A stretch of 64,000 bases of DNA from Lentzea californiensis (GCF_024648825.1 NZ_JANBBE010000004.1:310001-374000); one strand, 5' to 3'. Positions 1 to 8,953 are shown, counted from the first letter of the stretch. The notes: generated by a model from the letters alone, not told the origin. Program-made: numbers and translations.

Positions 1-534
1 GAGCAGGAAGATGTCGTAGCGGCTGAGCAGCAACGAAGCCATCCCCGCCCGTGCCGCCTGGCCGCCGGACAGCGAGGTCATCAGCGCGTCGAGGCCGACG
101 GAGAGGCCCACGTCGGCGATGACTTCGAGCGACCGTTCCTCCAGGTCGGCGCCGCCCAGCGCGAGCCACTGGTCGAGCGCGTCCGAGTAGCCCTCGTCGT
201 TGCCGGCGGTCAGCGCCTCGGTGGCCGCGTCCAGTGCGGCCTGGGCGTCCGCGACACCGGTCCGGCGGGCCAGGAAGTCGCGGACGGTCTCGCCCTCGCG
301 GCGTTCCGGTTCCTGCGACAGGTGCCCGACGTTGGCCGCGGGCGGGCTCAGCGTCACGCGGCCGGACTCGGCGGGGACGAGCCCTGCCAGCGTCTTGAGC
401 AACGTCGACTTGCCCGCGCCGTTGACGCCGACGAGGCCGATGACGTCTCCGGGAGCGACCACGAGGTCCAGCCCGGAGAAGAGGACGCGGTCACCGTGGC
501 CGGCGGCGAGGTCCTTGGCGACAAGAGTGGTCAC
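1..534 (-). CDS. ABC-F family ATPase, partial (C-terminus beyond the window)
   Basis: Cytosolic ATP-binding cassette protein without membrane segments. The ABC-F class acts on ribosomes, in translation or antibiotic resistance. The visible 178 residues carry a Walker A (GVNGAGKST, about 36-44) and an ABC signature (LSGGQ, about 155-159) followed by the arginine- and leucine-rich helix typical of ABC-F proteins. The gene runs off the left edge before Walker B, so the linker and second ATPase domain are not seen. The GTG start at 534 gives the usual short lead into the first strand. The tRNA-His hairpins lie just upstream, so it has its own transcription unit. Which ABC-F subgroup it belongs to (EttA-like or resistance type) cannot be told from this fragment. 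Confidence 0.85.
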   Translation of the reverse strand, partial: MTTLVAKDLAAGHGDRVLFSGLDLVVAPGDVIGLVGVNGAGKSTLLKTLAGLVPAESGRVTLSPPAANVGHLSQEPERREGETVRDFLARRTGVADAQAALDAATEALTAGNDEGYSDALDQWLALGGADLEERSLEVIADVGLSVGLDALMTSLSGGQAARAGMASLLLSRYDIFLL

Positions 535-557
535 AGCGCGCTCCGACAGATGGGGTT

Positions 558-654
558 CGGGGGCTTGCCCCCGGCGTGGGGCCTGGGGGCTCGGCCCCCA
601 GAAACACAACGAAGCCGGGTTGTGTTCGCGCTTTCCGCGAACACAACCCGGCTT
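558..654 (-). terminator. Composite hairpin element downstream of tRNA-His
   Basis: Reading away from the tRNA there are three hairpins. The first has perfect 19-bp arms at 612-630 and 636-654 around the loop ctttc. The second is TGGGGGC/GCCCCCA at 584-600. The third is GGGGG/CCCCC at 558-573. The first is placed and shaped as a tRNA terminator. A closely related element lies beside tRNA-Val at about 26554-26650, with the same loop and flanking arm sequence. Confidence 0.7.
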
Positions 655-659
655 ATCCG

Positions 660-733
660 GGTGAGTGACGGGACTTGAACCCGCGACACCTGGGATCACA
701 ACCCAGTGCTCTACCGACTGAGCTACACCCACC
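660..733 (-). tRNA. tRNA-His (GTG anticodon)
   Basis: The minus strand folds as a cloverleaf. The acceptor stem is GTGGGTG/CACTCAC and the D arm begins TAGCTCAGTCGG. The anticodon stem CTGGG/CCCAG holds GTG, and the T arm contains GGTTCAAGTCC. An extra G at 733 (G-1) faces C73 at 660, the identity pair of tRNA-His, which confirms the anticodon reading. No 3' CCA is encoded. Confidence 0.95.
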
Positions 734-797
734 ATTGCTGGTCGTTGACCGGCATGGGAAGCATAGCAACGGCATCCACTGATATTGAAATCGGGGG

Positions 798-1400
798 TCA
801 GTCGACGTTCTTGAGCAGGTCAGCGGCGACGGCCTGGGCCTGCTCGGTCGACGGACCGGGCTGCGGCACGAACGCCGTGCGCCGGTAGTACGCGAGCTCT
901 CGGATCGACTCGACGATGTCCGCGAGCGCGCGGTGCGCGAGGCCCTTGCCGGGCTGCGCGTAGTAGATGCGCGGGTACCAGCGCCGGCACAGCTCCTTGA
1001 TCGACGACACGTCGACCATGCGGTAGTGCAGGTGGGCGTCCAGCGCCGGCATGTCGCGGGCGATGAAGCCGCGGTCGGTGGCGATGGAGTTGCCGGCCAG
1101 GGGAGCGGTCCGCGGGTCGGGGACCCACTCCTTGATGTAGGCCAGCACGGCGGCCTCGGCTTCCTCCAGGGAGACCGCGGACGCGCGCACCTCCTCGGTC
1201 AGGCCCGACTTGGCGTGCATCTGCATGACGACCTCCGGCATCGAGGCGAGCACGTCGTCATCCGCGTGGATCACGATGTCCACGCCGTCGCCGAGCACGT
1301 TGAGCTCGGCGTCCGTGACCAGTGCCGCGATCTCGATCAGAGCGTCCTTGCCCAAGTCGAGTCCGGTCATCTCGCAGTCGATCCACACCAGACGATCCAT
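798..1400 (-). CDS. orn: Oligoribonuclease
   Basis: A 3'-5' exoribonuclease of the DnaQ/DEDDh fold that degrades 2-5 nt RNAs, including linear dinucleotides from cyclic-di-GMP turnover, in the cytoplasm. The family start is clear: the exo I motif [10 protein letters not shown] is near the N-terminus, exo II lies in the [10 protein letters not shown] region with the following catalytic Asp, and exo III ([10 protein letters not shown]) is near the C-terminus. About 200 residues is normal. An in-frame GTG at 1403 sits directly before the ATG at 1400; the ATG is preferred because it places the family start [10 protein letters not shown]. It is transcribed toward tRNA-His and divergently from the HerA-like gene. 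Confidence 0.95.
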   Translation of the reverse strand: MDRLVWIDCEMTGLDLGKDALIEIAALVTDAELNVLGDGVDIVIHADDDVLASMPEVVMQMHAKSGLTEEVRASAVSLEEAEAAVLAYIKEWVPDPRTAPLAGNSIATDRGFIARDMPALDAHLHYRMVDVSSIKELCRRWYPRIYYAQPGKGLAHRALADIVESIRELAYYRRTAFVPQPGPSTEQAQAVAADLLKNVD

Positions 1401-1475
1401 CACGCCGGAAACATTACTGCGCGGAGCGTCAACTTCGAGTGGCGGCGTGCAGCAACCTGATTACGCTCCTCGTGC

Positions 1476-2993
1476 ATGACGGCTCAAGCTGAGATCGCTG
1501 CCGGGTACGCGTCGGAGAGCGCGGCCATCGAGCTCGGCGCCGTGCTGGTCGGCGGGACGGTGGAGCCGGCCGCCCACGTCCGCATCCCGCTGGCCATGGT
1601 CAACCGCCACGGACTTGTCGCGGGCGCAACGGGAACCGGCAAGACGAAGACCCTCCAGCTGCTCGCCGAACAGCTGTCCGACAACGGCGTTCCGGTGCTG
1701 ATGGCGGACGTGAAGGGCGACCTGTCCGGTCTGTCGCAGCAGGGTGTGGACAGCGACAGGACCAAGGCCCGTGCCGCGGACACCGGGGACGACTGGCTGC
1801 CGGCGTCGTACCCCGTGCAGTTCCTGTCGATCGGCACGGGCGGCCTCGGCGTTCCCCTGCGCGCCTCGATCACGAGCTTCGGGCCGATCCTGCTGTCGAA
1901 GGTGCTGGGTCTGAACGACACCCAGGAGTCGACGCTCGGGCTGATCTTCCACTGGGCCGACAGCCGCGGCCTGCCGTTGCTCGACACCAAGGACCTGCGC
2001 AGCGTCATCCAGCACCTCACCGGCGACGAGGGCAAGGCGGACCTGAAGGGCATCGGCGGTGTCTCCAGCTCCACCGCCGGTGTGATCCTGCGGGCGCTGG
2101 CCAACCTGGAGGCGCAGGGCGGCGACAGGTTCTTCGGCGAACCGGAGCTCGACCCGGCCGACCTGATGCGGCAGCGCGACGGCAAGGGCGTCGTGAGCCT
2201 GCTGGAACTGGCCGAGCTGCAGGGCAACCCGGCGCTGTTCTCCACGTTCCTGATGTGGTTGCTGGCCGAGCTGTTCGAGACGCTGCCCGAGGAGGGCGAC
2301 GTCGAGAAGCCCAAGCTCGTCTTCTTCTTCGACGAGGCACACCTGCTGTTCTCCAACGCCTCCAAGGCGTTCCTCGACCAGATCACCCAGACCGTGAAGC
2401 TCATCCGGTCCAAGGGCATCGGCGTCTTCTTCTGCACGCAGCTGCCGACCGACATCCCGAACGACGTGCTGTCGCAGCTGGGCGCGCGGGTTCAGCACGC
2501 ACTTCGCGCGTTCACGCCCGACGACCAGAAGGCGTTGGCGCGCACGGTGAAGACGTACCCGACGACGCCGCACTACGACCTGGAGAAGGCCCTCACGTCG
2601 CTCGGCATCGGCGAGGCGATCATCACCGTGCTGAGCGAGAAGGGCGCGCCGACGCCGGTCGCGTGGACCCGCCTGCGGGCGCCGCGCTCGTTGATGGACA
2701 CCATCGGCGACGACGCGATCAAACAGGCGTCCCAGGCGTCCGATCTGCACGGCAAGTACTCGGAGACGGTCGACCGCGAGTCGGCTTACGAGCAGTTGAT
2801 GCAGAAGGTCGCGCCGCCGAAGGAAGAACGAGTCCCGGACGCTCCTCCCCAGCGGCAGGAGAAGGAGGAACCGGGGCTCGTCGAGAAGGTGCTGGGCAAC
2901 AGCGCCGTGAAGTCGTTCCTGCGGTCAGCCGGCAGTGCCCTGGCGCGCGAGATCACGCGAGGCCTGTTCGGGACTTCGCGCAAGCGACGCTGA
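1476..2993 (+). CDS. HerA-like / DUF853 family ATPase
   Basis: Cytosolic P-loop ATPase of the HerA/FtsK superfamily, 505 residues, of the bacterial 'helicase HerA-like' (DUF853) group. Its physiological substrate is not established. Walker A is GATGTGKTKTL at 50-60 and Walker B is the hydrophobic strand ending in FFFDEAHLLF. A second conserved block around FFCTQLPTDIPNDVLSQLG matches the arginine-finger/sensor region of the family. The C-terminal 100 residues are charged and low in complexity. It is divergent from orn. The last 69 bases overlap the 3' end of the convergent MFS gene, an unusually long antisense overlap. Confidence 0.85.
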   Translation: MTAQAEIAAGYASESAAIELGAVLVGGTVEPAAHVRIPLAMVNRHGLVAGATGTGKTKTLQLLAEQLSDNGVPVLMADVKGDLSGLSQQGVDSDRTKARAADTGDDWLPASYPVQFLSIGTGGLGVPLRASITSFGPILLSKVLGLNDTQESTLGLIFHWADSRGLPLLDTKDLRSVIQHLTGDEGKADLKGIGGVSSSTAGVILRALANLEAQGGDRFFGEPELDPADLMRQRDGKGVVSLLELAELQGNPALFSTFLMWLLAELFETLPEEGDVEKPKLVFFFDEAHLLFSNASKAFLDQITQTVKLIRSKGIGVFFCTQLPTDIPNDVLSQLGARVQHALRAFTPDDQKALARTVKTYPTTPHYDLEKALTSLGIGEAIITVLSEKGAPTPVAWTRLRAPRSLMDTIGDDAIKQASQASDLHGKYSETVDRESAYEQLMQKVAPPKEERVPDAPPQRQEKEEPGLVEKVLGNSAVKSFLRSAGSALAREITRGLFGTSRKRR

Positions 2994-4190
2994 CAGCACG
3001 GCCGCGCCGATGCAGAGGGCGCCCGCGACGTACCAGGCCAGGTCGTAGCTGCCCAGGTGGTCGCGGGTGAGCCCGGCCGCCGAGGCCGCGACGGCCGCAC
3101 CGAGCTGGTGCGACGCGAACACCCAGCCGAACACGACAGGACCGGACATGCCGAAGTACTGGCGGCACAGCGCCACGGTCGGCGGCACCGTCGCGACCCA
3201 GTCCAGGCCGTAGAAGATGATGAACACCAGCATCGACGGGTGCGCCGACTCGCCGAACAGCTGCGGCAGCAGCATCAGCGACAGGCCGCGCAACGCGTAG
3301 TAGCCCGCCAGCAGCAGCCGTGAGTCGACGCGGTCGGTCAGCCAGCCGGACGCGATGGTGCCCACGATGTCGAACACGCCGACCAGCGCGAGCAACCCGG
3401 CGGCGGTGGTCGTCGGCATGCCGTGGTCGTGCGCGGCGGGGATGAAGTGCGTTCCCACCAGGCCGTTCGTGGACGCTCCGCAGATCGCGAAACCACCGGC
3501 CAGCAACCAGAACGGCCGGGTCCTGGCCGCCGTGGCCAACGCACCCAGGGCGCGCTTGGCCGCACCACCGGACGGCGGCGGGGGAGTGTCCTCGGTCGCG
3601 CCGAGCGGCAGCAGCCCGACGTCCCGCGGGTACTCGCGCAGGAAGAACCCCGCCAGCGGCACGACGGCCAGTGCGGCGATGCAGATCACCAGCGACGCGT
3701 ACCGCCAGCCGTAGGACTCGGACAGCCAGGCCACGGTCGGCAGGAACACCAGCTGACCTGCCGCGCCACCCGCTGTCAGCACGCCCGTGACCAGGCCGCG
3801 GTGCTTCACGAACCAGCGTCCGGTGATCGTCGCGACGAACGCCAGCGCCATCGAACCGGTACCGACACCCACCACGACGCCCCACAGCATGACGAGCTGC
3901 CAGGACGCGGTCATGAACACCGTCAGCCCGCTGCCGATCGCGACCAGCGTCAACGCGCTGGTCACCACGATCCGCACGCCGAACTTGTCCATCAGCGCGG
4001 CCGCGAACGGTGCGGTCAGCCCGAACAGCAACAGGTTGATCGAGATGGCGAGCGAGATCGTGCCGGTCGTCCAGCCGAACTCCGCCTGCAGCGGCTCGAT
4101 CAACGCACCCGGCGCGGCCCGGAACGACGCGGCGCCCACCAGGGCGATGAAGGACACACCTGCGACAACCCAGGCCCAATGCAGTCTCAC
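2925..4190 (-). CDS. MFS transporter, OFA/MCT-like
   Basis: Twelve-segment major facilitator, 421 residues, with a cytoplasmic loop rich in proline and glycine (about 196-210) between two six-helix halves. N-terminal helix 1 (WAWVVAGVSFIALVGAA) and the motif WTTGTISLAISINLLLFGL resemble oxalate/formate and monocarboxylate transporters, so an organic acid is the likeliest substrate; this is inference. It is divergent from the GlxA-type regulator, with 71 bases between the starts, so that regulator is its probable controller. The 3' end is antisense to the HerA-like gene over 69 bases. Confidence 0.8.
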   Translation of the reverse strand: MRLHWAWVVAGVSFIALVGAASFRAAPGALIEPLQAEFGWTTGTISLAISINLLLFGLTAPFAAALMDKFGVRIVVTSALTLVAIGSGLTVFMTASWQLVMLWGVVVGVGTGSMALAFVATITGRWFVKHRGLVTGVLTAGGAAGQLVFLPTVAWLSESYGWRYASLVICIAALAVVPLAGFFLREYPRDVGLLPLGATEDTPPPPSGGAAKRALGALATAARTRPFWLLAGGFAICGASTNGLVGTHFIPAAHDHGMPTTTAAGLLALVGVFDIVGTIASGWLTDRVDSRLLLAGYYALRGLSLMLLPQLFGESAHPSMLVFIIFYGLDWVATVPPTVALCRQYFGMSGPVVFGWVFASHQLGAAVAASAAGLTRDHLGSYDLAWYVAGALCIGAAVLSASLARSPEQASRDLARQGTAG

Positions 4191-4261
4191 GCCGACAAGG
4201 TTCGGCGATGGGCGACCCGGCGACCAGTGGCCCGATGGCCAACATGTGAAAGAATCAGGCC

Positions 4262-5197
4262 ATGCACCGGATCGCCGTCCTCGCGCTCGAGAAGTCCGTC
4301 GCGTTCGACATCGGCAGCTCGACGCACATGTTCGCGCGGCTGGAGGACAGGTACGAGGTCGTCGTCTGCTCGCCGGACCGCCGCCCGATCCCGACCACCG
4401 GCGGCTTCACCATCGCGCCCGACCACGGCCTGGAGGTGCTCAAGGACGCGGACACGGTGCTCGTGCCCGGCACCCACTACCAGCCGGCGCGGGAAGGCCG
4501 TCTCGAACCGGCGGTCCTGGAAGCCCTCACGACGACGAACGCCCCGCGGATCATGTCGATCTGCACCGGCGCGTTCGTGCTCGCCGCCGCCGGGCTGCTC
4601 GACGGCAGGCCCGCGACCACGCACTGGAAGACCACCGACCAGTTCAGCGCGCTCTACCCGAAGGTGCGCCTCAACCCGGACGTGCTGTTCATCGACGACG
4701 GCGACGTGCTGACGTCCGCGGGCGTCGCGGCGGGCATCGACCTGTGCCTGCACGTCATCAGGTCCGACCACGGCAGCGAGGTGGCGAACTGGGTCGCCCG
4801 CTACTGCGTCGTCCCGGCGTGGCGGCAGGGCGGGCAGTCCCAGTTCGTCGACCGGCCGGTGCCGAGCTACCCGGACACCTCGACCGCGCTCGCCCGCGAA
4901 TGGGCGCTGGAACGGCTCCAGGAGCCGCTCGACCTCGCCGCGATGGCCGCACAGGTGCGGATGAGCGTGCGCACGTTCACCCGCCGGTTCCGCGCGGAGA
5001 CCGGCATGTCGCCGGGCCAGTGGCTGACGCAGCAGCGCGTCGACCGGGCCCGGCACCTGCTGGAGTCCACCGACCTGCCGATCGACCAGGTCGCGAGCCA
5101 CGCCGGTTTCGGCACCGGCGCGGCTCTGCGGCAGCAGCTGGCCGCCTCGGTCGGGATCTCGCCCAGCGCCTACCGTCAGGCGTTCCGCTCGGCTTGA
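4262..5197 (+). CDS. GlxA-type transcriptional regulator (DJ-1/PfpI plus AraC domain)
   Basis: Regulator of 311 residues. The N-terminal class-I amidotransferase-like domain (1-165) has the nucleophile-elbow cysteine in ICTGAFVLAAAG. The C-terminal AraC domain (about 215-308) has two helix-turn-helix units: LAAMAAQVRMSVRTFTRRF and IDQVASHAGFGTGAALRQQ. The DJ-1 domain acts as ligand sensor in this family and is normally not a protease. It is divergent from the MFS gene; a small palindrome TGGCC/GGCCA at 4228-4241 lies in the shared intergenic region. Its 3' end overlaps the convergent PH-domain gene by 22 bases. Confidence 0.85.
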   Translation: MHRIAVLALEKSVAFDIGSSTHMFARLEDRYEVVVCSPDRRPIPTTGGFTIAPDHGLEVLKDADTVLVPGTHYQPAREGRLEPAVLEALTTTNAPRIMSICTGAFVLAAAGLLDGRPATTHWKTTDQFSALYPKVRLNPDVLFIDDGDVLTSAGVAAGIDLCLHVIRSDHGSEVANWVARYCVVPAWRQGGQSQFVDRPVPSYPDTSTALAREWALERLQEPLDLAAMAAQVRMSVRTFTRRFRAETGMSPGQWLTQQRVDRARHLLESTDLPIDQVASHAGFGTGAALRQQLAASVGISPSAYRQAFRSA

Positions 5198-6729
5198 TCG
5201 TCCACAGTGGAGTCGACCAGGAACGGGCGCAACAGGTCCGGCACGGCCTCGTCGGCGAGCGCCAGCCCGTGCGACTCGCCGACGTCCGTCACGTGGTAGA
5301 TGCCCGCGCCCGCCGCGGTGGTCGCGCCGATCGTCATCAAACCGCTGCGGCGCTGGAAGAACGACCGCTGGATGCGCCAGCCGATGATGCCGGTGCGCTG
5401 CAACGCGACGGTGCTGCGCACGAGGGAGTTGTTGCGCGTCACCAGGTAGCGCTCGTCCAGGGCGTTGCCGAGCGACCGGTAGTTGTCCCAGCCGACCAGC
5501 GCGGCGAACGGGATGATCGCCACCGGGATCGGCCAGGCCCACGACGGCGCCCAGATCGCGAGGCCCGTCGCGATCACGACCCACGGCACCACGTGCCGGA
5601 GCATGCTGCGGCGCAACGCGGCGAACGGGTGCTTGCGGAGCCGCAGCGTCGTCGGGTCGTTGCCGACCTTCAGCACGTCCCGCGACACCTGGTGCGCCAC
5701 CGACAGCGGTGCGGGCGGCAGCAGCAGGTTGCTCTCGCCCTTCGAGCCCAGGCCCGTGGTCACCGCGGCGAGCTTCGCGCCCTTGCCGGCGCGCACCAGC
5801 AGCGGTTCCTGGATGTCCACGCCCCGCAGGCGTTGCTCCTCCACCGAAACCGAGCGGGTGGTGAGCAGACCCCGTTGCACGCGCACGGTTCCGTCCGGTT
5901 CGCGGGTCAGCCGGTAGTTCCAGAACTGAAGGATGTAGAGCGGGATCGACAGGACCAGCCCGGCCACGGCCAGCACGACCAAGAACACGGCGAACAGTGC
6001 GAGGCTCGGGTTTTCGAACAGCCACTCCCACAGGTCCTGCACCGGGTGCAGACCCAGGTCGTCGGCGTAGTTGGACAGCACGCCGAACAAGGCGCCGATC
6101 GCGACTAGACCCGACAACGACAACGGTGCGAACTTCAGCCACTTCAGGTCGAGCTGCGAGATGACCTCGGACTCGGGCAGCGGAACCGGTTCCGCGTGCT
6201 CGCCCTCCGCCGTGGTCGCCGCTCGCGGCGCGACTCCCTTCTGCAGCAACAACAACCGCAGTCGTTCGGCCTCCTGCTGCGTCACCGCGTCGAGCGTCAG
6301 GCCGTCCGTGCCGGGCACGTCCTGCTGGCCAGTGCCGATCCGCACCGCCGAGAGCCCGAAGATCCGGTGGCCCGGCTTGGAGGTGAGGTCGACGGTCCTG
6401 ATGCGATCACGCGGCACCGCGAGCTGCTTGCGGGTCAGCAGTCCCGTGTGCAGCTCGACCTGGTCGTCGGTGATGCGGTACCTCGTGGTGCGCCAGATGA
6501 GGTAGCTGAAAACGAGGATCGCCGCGACCGTCGCGCCGCTGGCGAAGAGCCGCCACTTCTCGCCGTTGCCGGTGAACAGCAGCACGAGGATCGGCACCAG
6601 CATCGCGATGCCCTCGTTGAGCGGCCGCACGACCAGCATCCGCACGTGCAGGCGGTGCCACTCCGGTAGTGGCTCGACGAACTCCGGTGCGGCGGGAAGC
6701 CCGGCCGGCACCTCCGCGGGAGTGCTCAC
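5176..6729 (-). CDS. PH domain-containing membrane protein, YdbT-like
   Basis: Membrane protein of 517 residues with bacterial PH (bPH2/DUF304) domains. A first membrane pair at about 36-80 is followed by a PH domain (TTRYRITDDQVELHTGLL). Further membrane pairs near 180-250 and 385-420 each precede another PH-like unit, including YRLTREPDGTVRVQRGLL. The YdbS/YdbT pair is known to confer resistance to certain bacteriocins in Bacillus; its role in actinomycetes is not established. Its ATG lies inside the 3' end of the upstream YdbS-like gene (ATGA overlap at 6726-6729), so the two are translationally coupled. The 3' end is antisense to the GlxA-type gene. Confidence 0.85.
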   Translation of the reverse strand: MSTPAEVPAGLPAAPEFVEPLPEWHRLHVRMLVVRPLNEGIAMLVPILVLLFTGNGEKWRLFASGATVAAILVFSYLIWRTTRYRITDDQVELHTGLLTRKQLAVPRDRIRTVDLTSKPGHRIFGLSAVRIGTGQQDVPGTDGLTLDAVTQQEAERLRLLLLQKGVAPRAATTAEGEHAEPVPLPESEVISQLDLKWLKFAPLSLSGLVAIGALFGVLSNYADDLGLHPVQDLWEWLFENPSLALFAVFLVVLAVAGLVLSIPLYILQFWNYRLTREPDGTVRVQRGLLTTRSVSVEEQRLRGVDIQEPLLVRAGKGAKLAAVTTGLGSKGESNLLLPPAPLSVAHQVSRDVLKVGNDPTTLRLRKHPFAALRRSMLRHVVPWVVIATGLAIWAPSWAWPIPVAIIPFAALVGWDNYRSLGNALDERYLVTRNNSLVRSTVALQRTGIIGWRIQRSFFQRRSGLMTIGATTAAGAGIYHVTDVGESHGLALADEAVPDLLRPFLVDSTVDDQAERNA

Positions 6730-7232
6730 GTGGCATCACCGGGCGTGGCCTGCGTGGTGTTGGTCAGTTCCACCACGAGCCTCTGCGCGACCTCGTGCTC
6801 CAGGCCCTCGATCTCCACCGGCCCGGCGGCCGACGCCGTCGTCACGGTGACGGTGGACAGGCCGAGCATCTGCTGGAACGGCCCGCGTTTCGTGTCGATC
6901 GTCTGGATCCGCGACACCGGTGCGACTCGCCACTCCTGGCTCAGCCAGCCGGAGAGGGTGTAGACGGCGTCCGGCGTGGTCTCCCAGCGGTGGACGCGGT
7001 AGCGCCAGCTCGGTTCGACCGCGGTGTGCACGATCCCGACGACCAGCGTGGCGATCATGAGCACGAACTCCCACGTCGGCGGCTCGTCCACCAGCAGGAA
7101 CACGACCAGCTGGGGCACGAAGAGCACGAGCCAGAAGAAGGCGGCCTGCATCGTCCACAGCAGGACGGACTTCGGGCTCACCTGGTGACGAGGCGTGCGC
7201 AGTTGCAGAGTCACCCCACAAGGGTGCCTCAC
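6726..7232 (-). CDS. PH domain-containing protein, YdbS-like
   Basis: First gene of the two-gene PH-domain operon, up to 168 residues. It has two membrane segments (about 28-47 and 55-75) and one bPH2 domain (RWETTPDAVYTLSGWLSQ, then the family motif VAPVSRIQTIDTKRGPFQQM). The companion ends in the same fold and probably forms a complex with it. Two GTG starts are possible: 7232 and 7214, the latter beginning VTLQLRTP. Neither has a convincing ribosome binding site, and homologues usually begin near the second, so the true start may be 7214. Confidence 0.8.
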   Translation of the reverse strand: MRHPCGVTLQLRTPRHQVSPKSVLLWTMQAAFFWLVLFVPQLVVFLLVDEPPTWEFVLMIATLVVGIVHTAVEPSWRYRVHRWETTPDAVYTLSGWLSQEWRVAPVSRIQTIDTKRGPFQQMLGLSTVTVTTASAAGPVEIEGLEHEVAQRLVVELTNTTQATPGDAT

Positions 7233-7280
7233 CCGTACGCGCTGGTGTGGCCAGGTGTGTCAATTGGTGTGTCGGTGGCC

Positions 7281-7317
7281 GGGGTGGTCTTGCTTGCGAG
7301 GGAGGCAAGACCACCCC
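7281..7317 (-). terminator. Hairpin terminator after the small secreted peptide gene
   Basis: Perfect 13-bp inverted repeat GGGGTGGTCTTGC (7281-7293) / GCAAGACCACCCC (7305-7317) with an 11-nt loop. It lies 31 bases beyond the stop of the peptide gene at 7349 and before the YdbS-like start, so it separates the two minus-strand units. Confidence 0.75.
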
Positions 7318-7348
7318 GAGCAGGGTTGGGTCGGGCAGGGCGGGTCGG

Positions 7349-7480
7349 TCAGGGCTGGGCGCAGTACGGCGGGGTGAACTTGTCGCTGTCGTCAGCCGAG
7401 GCCGCGCCCGACATCGCCAGCAGTGCCCCCAGACTGAGGATCACGGCGGCGATGGTTCGAGCGATAGTGTTCGACTTCAT
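7349..7480 (-). CDS. Small secreted peptide precursor (43 aa), candidate signalling peptide
   Basis: An easily missed 43-codon gene. Residues 1-5 carry a lysine and an asparagine, 9-24 form a hydrophobic core (IAAVILSLGALL), and GAASA at 25-29 is a standard signal peptidase I site. The predicted mature product is about 14 residues, DDSDKFTPPYCAQP, with one cysteine and two prolines. The ATG at 7480 follows a strong ribosome binding site (GAAGGAG) and the gene ends in a clear hairpin, which supports real expression. It is divergent from an XRE-TPR regulator whose start is 19 bases away. That arrangement recalls peptide-sensing regulator pairs, but the function is inference. It could instead be a small structural or toxin-like peptide. 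Confidence 0.7.
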   Translation of the reverse strand: MKSNTIARTIAAVILSLGALLAMSGAASADDSDKFTPPYCAQP

Positions 7481-7499
7481 TGAGGGGCTCCTTCGTTAG

Positions 7500-8747
7500 G
7501 TGGCGGCCGTGGATGAGGGCAGGAAGTCGTTGACGAGGTTCGGTGCGCGGTTGCGGGCTGTCCGGCTGCAGCGCGGTCTGTCGCAAAAGGACCTCGCGTG
7601 CCCCGGAGTCTCGATGAGCTACGTGTCCCGGCTCGAGTCCGGCGAACGCGTTCCGTCGCCTGCCGTCGTCCGCAGGCTCGCCGAGGTGCTCGGCGTCGAC
7701 CCGTCCGAGCTGGTCGTCGACGAGGACCGCACCGCCATGCAGGACGAGGCGCTCGCGTGGTGCGAGGCGCTGCTGGCATACCACGACGGAGACCTGGTCC
7801 TGGCCGTCGATCTGCTGGAGGCGCTGGGAAAGCGGTCGGACGAGGAGATGTTCGGCTGGTGCGTGCGCTGGACGCGCCTGGTGGTGCTCGCGAGGCAGCG
7901 CGACCACGAGGGTCTGCTGCTGGCGGCGGCGAAGCTGCGCAAGTCGTGGTCTCCCGGTCCGGCGGTGGACGCGCTCGTGGAGATCCTGCGCGCATCCTCG
8001 TTGCGGCGCCTCGCCCGGACGGCCGAATCCGTGCGGGCGGCGACCGAGGCCGTCGAACTGGCGAGCGGTGACGGCGAACGGGTGCGGCGCGTGCACACGC
8101 GCGCTCTGATCGCGTTGTGCGCGGAGCTGACCGTGGCCGGGCGGCTGGCCGACGCCGAACAGGTCGTGGACCAGCTTTCCGCACGGCTGCCCGAACTCGG
8201 CCGCGACCGGCTCGCGATCTCCACGTGGTGGGTGCGCGCCAAGGTCGCGGATCGCCTGGGGGACCGGATGGAGGCCGCGCACTGCATCCGCGAGGCCGTC
8301 GCGCTGCTGGACGACTTCAACGGCGATCCCGAGTACCGCTGCCGGGTCCGCCTGGCCGGGGCGTCCATCGCGTTGCGCACGCCCGGCTCGAACCTCGACG
8401 AGGTGGTCGCGATGCTGGACGAGGTCGAGACGACGATCGCCGCGATGGGCCGGCAGGACGACCTGCTCGCGCACGCCCGTGTGTTGCGGGCGGAACTGGC
8501 TCTGCGCGACGGAGAGGTCGGCCGGGCCCGCGAACTGGCGGAGGTCGCGCTCGCCACTGGACAGCTCGACGCCGAGCAGCAGCTGCGGTGCCACCTGCTG
8601 CTCGTGCGGGCGGCGGACGAGGTCGATCCGCACGGAGGTGGCGACGCGCGCGCGGCGCTGGCCGCACTGCTGGAGAACATCAACCCCGAGGGCGTCGACC
8701 CGCTGCTGTGGCGAGATGTGGCACGCATCGCGCTCCGAAAGCACTGA
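7500..8747 (+). CDS. XRE-family regulator with TPR sensor region
   Basis: Cytosolic regulator of up to 415 residues. Residues 12-65 form a Cro/XRE helix-turn-helix (GLSQKDLACPGVSMSYVSRL). The rest is helical with tetratricopeptide-like pairs (for example LLAYHDGDLVLAVDLLEAL and the helices after residue 190), the architecture of RRNPP peptide sensors of Firmicutes. The listed start is the first in-frame GTG; a GTG at 7509 and a TTG at 7530, the latter just after AGGAAG, also keep the domain whole. The secreted-peptide gene is divergent and 19 bases away, so its promoter must lie within the start of this gene or the reverse. Convergent with a second TPR regulator 228 bases downstream. Confidence 0.8.
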   Translation: MAAVDEGRKSLTRFGARLRAVRLQRGLSQKDLACPGVSMSYVSRLESGERVPSPAVVRRLAEVLGVDPSELVVDEDRTAMQDEALAWCEALLAYHDGDLVLAVDLLEALGKRSDEEMFGWCVRWTRLVVLARQRDHEGLLLAAAKLRKSWSPGPAVDALVEILRASSLRRLARTAESVRAATEAVELASGDGERVRRVHTRALIALCAELTVAGRLADAEQVVDQLSARLPELGRDRLAISTWWVRAKVADRLGDRMEAAHCIREAVALLDDFNGDPEYRCRVRLAGASIALRTPGSNLDEVVAMLDEVETTIAAMGRQDDLLAHARVLRAELALRDGEVGRARELAEVALATGQLDAEQQLRCHLLLVRAADEVDPHGGGDARAALAALLENINPEGVDPLLWRDVARIALRKH

Positions 8748-8953
8748 CGCGGGCGCCCGGCGGCGGTGCCTGCCCATGACCGCCCCTCGCTCATCAACTG
8801 GCCACGTTGTTAACGGAGCATGACACAGACCAGTTACCCATCACATCACCCAATTCAACCGCACGGATGTGGGTAGAACACCCGGGAACCGGCAGTTCCT
8901 CGTCACCGGCAAGCGGCCGAACGGGCGATGGTCCCCCGGTCCGCTCGGACCAG

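Noticed and set aside
3787..6108. Very long plus-strand open frame (773 codons) over the MFS, GlxA and PH-domain genes
   Set aside because: It is antisense or out of frame to genes with clear domains on the other strands, has arginine-rich low-complexity composition, and arises from high GC at third positions.
4187..6142. Minus-strand 651-codon frame antisense to the GlxA-type gene
   Set aside because: Codon bias and protein composition (RRG-rich) are those of a shadow of the GlxA and PH-domain genes; no domain.
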